Assembly (NCBI GenBank): GCA_001821795.1
Contig: MHOB01000005.1
Coordinates: 1-12,213, forward strand
Direction: 5' to 3'
DNA: 12,213 nt
From: Candidatus Ryanbacteria bacterium RIFCSPLOWO2_12_FULL_47_9c
GTDB lineage: Bacteria > Patescibacteriota > Minisyncoccia > Ryanbacterales > GWA2-47-10b
Part shown: in pieces, positions 11,183 through 12,213 of the stretch
How the letters are laid out: each line of letters starts with the position of its first letter
Position numbering within the stretch: position 1 is the stretch's first letter
Notes under the pieces: model-generated
Seen by the model: the letters and a program-made list of their open reading frames with translations, nothing else
What the model was told of the DNA's origin: nothing
Databases searched by the model: none
Made by a program: the position numbers and the translations under genes

Positions 11183-12213
11183 TCACCCAATCATCTTCAA
11201 AAAATCTTTTTCGTTGAGAATTGTGATGCCGAGTTTTTGGGCTTTGGCGTATTTTGATCCCGGGCTTGCGCCAGCTACCACGAAGCTAGTATTTTGCGAG
11301 ACGGTTTCTGATGCGTCAGCACCAAGCGCGCGCACGGCGGCTTTTGCCGCGTCTCTCGACATTGCATCAAGCTCGCCCGTAAAAACAAAAGATTTTCCTG
11401 TGAGTTTGCCGGGCTTGCGGCGCGCCGTGCGCGCGACCTCAATTCCAGCTTTTTTGAACTTCGCAAGAAATTTTTGATTGTGCTCGTCGCGGAAAAAATC
11501 GTGTACACTTTGCGCTACGACATCTCCGATATTTTTGACCGTAAGAATTTCCGCGCTGTCCGCTTTTTCTATTGCTTCGAGCGAGCCAAAGTGCTCTGCC
11601 AAGTCAAGCGCAGTCTCCTCGCCCACGTGCAAAATTGAGAGCGCGATCAAAAATCGCGGCAGTGTGATCTTTTTTTACTTGGCAATTGCTTCTATAATAT
11701 TTTGCGCTGACTTTTCGCCAAATCGCTCAAGCGGCGCGATATCCCCTTCTTTCAAATCATACAAATCGGCTGCATCTTGAATGAGCCCCTGATCGAGAAG
11801 AGCGTTTATCGTCTTTGGCCCGAGGCCGTCAATATCAAACGCGTGCTTTGAAACAAAGTGATACAAAACTTTGCGTTTGCGCGACGGGCATTTTTTGTTG
11901 ACGCATTTTATCAAAACGCCGCCTTCATCACGCGCGACTGGCGCACTGCAGATTGGACAGTGGCGCGGCATATGAAATTCTTTTTCGTGGCCCGTGCGAA
12001 GTTCTTTGAGCGTTTTTTTGACATCGGGAATCACGTCGCCCGCGCGCCCCACAATAACAGTGTCGCCAATTTTTACGCCAAGGCGCTTTATTTCATCTTC
12101 GTTGTGAAGCGTTGCGCGGCTGATAGTAACACCGCTGATGTTTACCGGCTCGAGGTGCGCCACCGGCGTGAGCACGCCCGTGCGCCCCACCTGCACCTGA
12201 ATGTTGAGCACCT
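11183..12213 (-). pseudogene. ligA: NAD+-dependent DNA ligase LigA, C-terminal part, with an in-frame TAA
   Basis: The frame enters from beyond the window edge. It contains the OB fold (VGRTGVLTPVAHLEP, then SRATLHNEDEI and GDTVIVGRAGDVIPDV), the four-Cys zinc finger (CPIC, then CVNKKC) and helix-hairpin-helix motifs (FDIDGLGPKTINALL; FGEKSAQNIIEAIAK). A TAA stop (11677-11675) then interrupts. In the same frame the family sequence resumes at once as KKITLPRFLIALSILHVGEE, and the BRCT domain runs to TGA at 11183 (GKSFVFTGELD, then ASETVSQNTSFVVAG). Homologues have a codon such as Ser at the interruption; TCA to TAA would be one change. No ATG allows a sensible restart (TTG 11650 at best). Either the ligase loses half its HhH and its BRCT domain, or the base is an error, or readthrough occurs. 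Confidence 0.88.

Overview
The window looks like a chromosomal piece of a Candidate Phyla Radiation bacterium, most likely a Parcubacteria-type genome. This is inferred from several things: a compact type IV pilus locus (pilB, histidine kinase, receiver, pilC), a pilin-like protein behind an N-terminal helical domain and two membrane helices, a tiny membrane protein beginning MNWLKENWFK, the gatC-gatA pair, and short intergenic gaps. UGA, UAA and UAG all act as stops, so the UGA-to-glycine code of Gracilibacteria/SR1 does not apply. All confidently called genes are on the minus strand, so transcription runs from high to low coordinates.

Layout, from high to low coordinates. (1) 12213-11183: the 3' part of ligA (NAD+-dependent DNA ligase), interrupted by an in-frame TAA at 11675-11677. 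(2) 11138-10290: a homoserine-dehydrogenase-like oxidoreductase. It is bracketed by the ligA 3' end and a second, diverged copy of that end at 10070-10114. (3) 10289-9790: a gene-poor stretch packed with inverted repeats. Part of it has the layout of an independent structured RNA: promoter at about 10058-10087, successive hairpins, strong terminator at 9790-9821. (4) 9734-8024: gatC-gatA, which make Gln-tRNA(Gln)/Asn-tRNA(Asn) together with a GatB not present here. (5) 7945-7874: an initiator tRNA-fMet with unusual D- and T-loops. (6) About 7690-4400: an AT-richer accessory stretch with a GIY-YIG protein, a collagen-like/YadA-head-like surface protein, a 51-residue membrane protein, a NYN nuclease-like protein carrying a zinc ribbon, and an unknown membrane-anchored protein, separated by hairpin terminators. 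(7) 4395-3259: the pilin-like protein and a DoxX-family membrane protein. (8) 3187-1: the pilus operon pilB, soluble histidine kinase, single-domain response regulator, pilC (runs off the window).

The strongest hidden pattern is regulatory. Upstream of pilB, gatC, the homoserine-dehydrogenase-like gene and the initiator tRNA there is a -10-type hexamer (TATACT, TATAGT, TATACT, TATACT) ending exactly six bases before the ATG, or before nucleotide 1 of the tRNA. A fifth (TACAAT) sits before the response-regulator ATG. Transcription should therefore start on the A of the start codon (leaderless mRNA), or on tRNA position 1. gatA, an internal operon gene, instead has a GAGGG Shine-Dalgarno. The other notable signals are the ligA nonsense codon, the ligA 3'-end duplication, the candidate RNA at 9790-10051, and a perfect 18-bp palindrome embedded in the gatA coding sequence.
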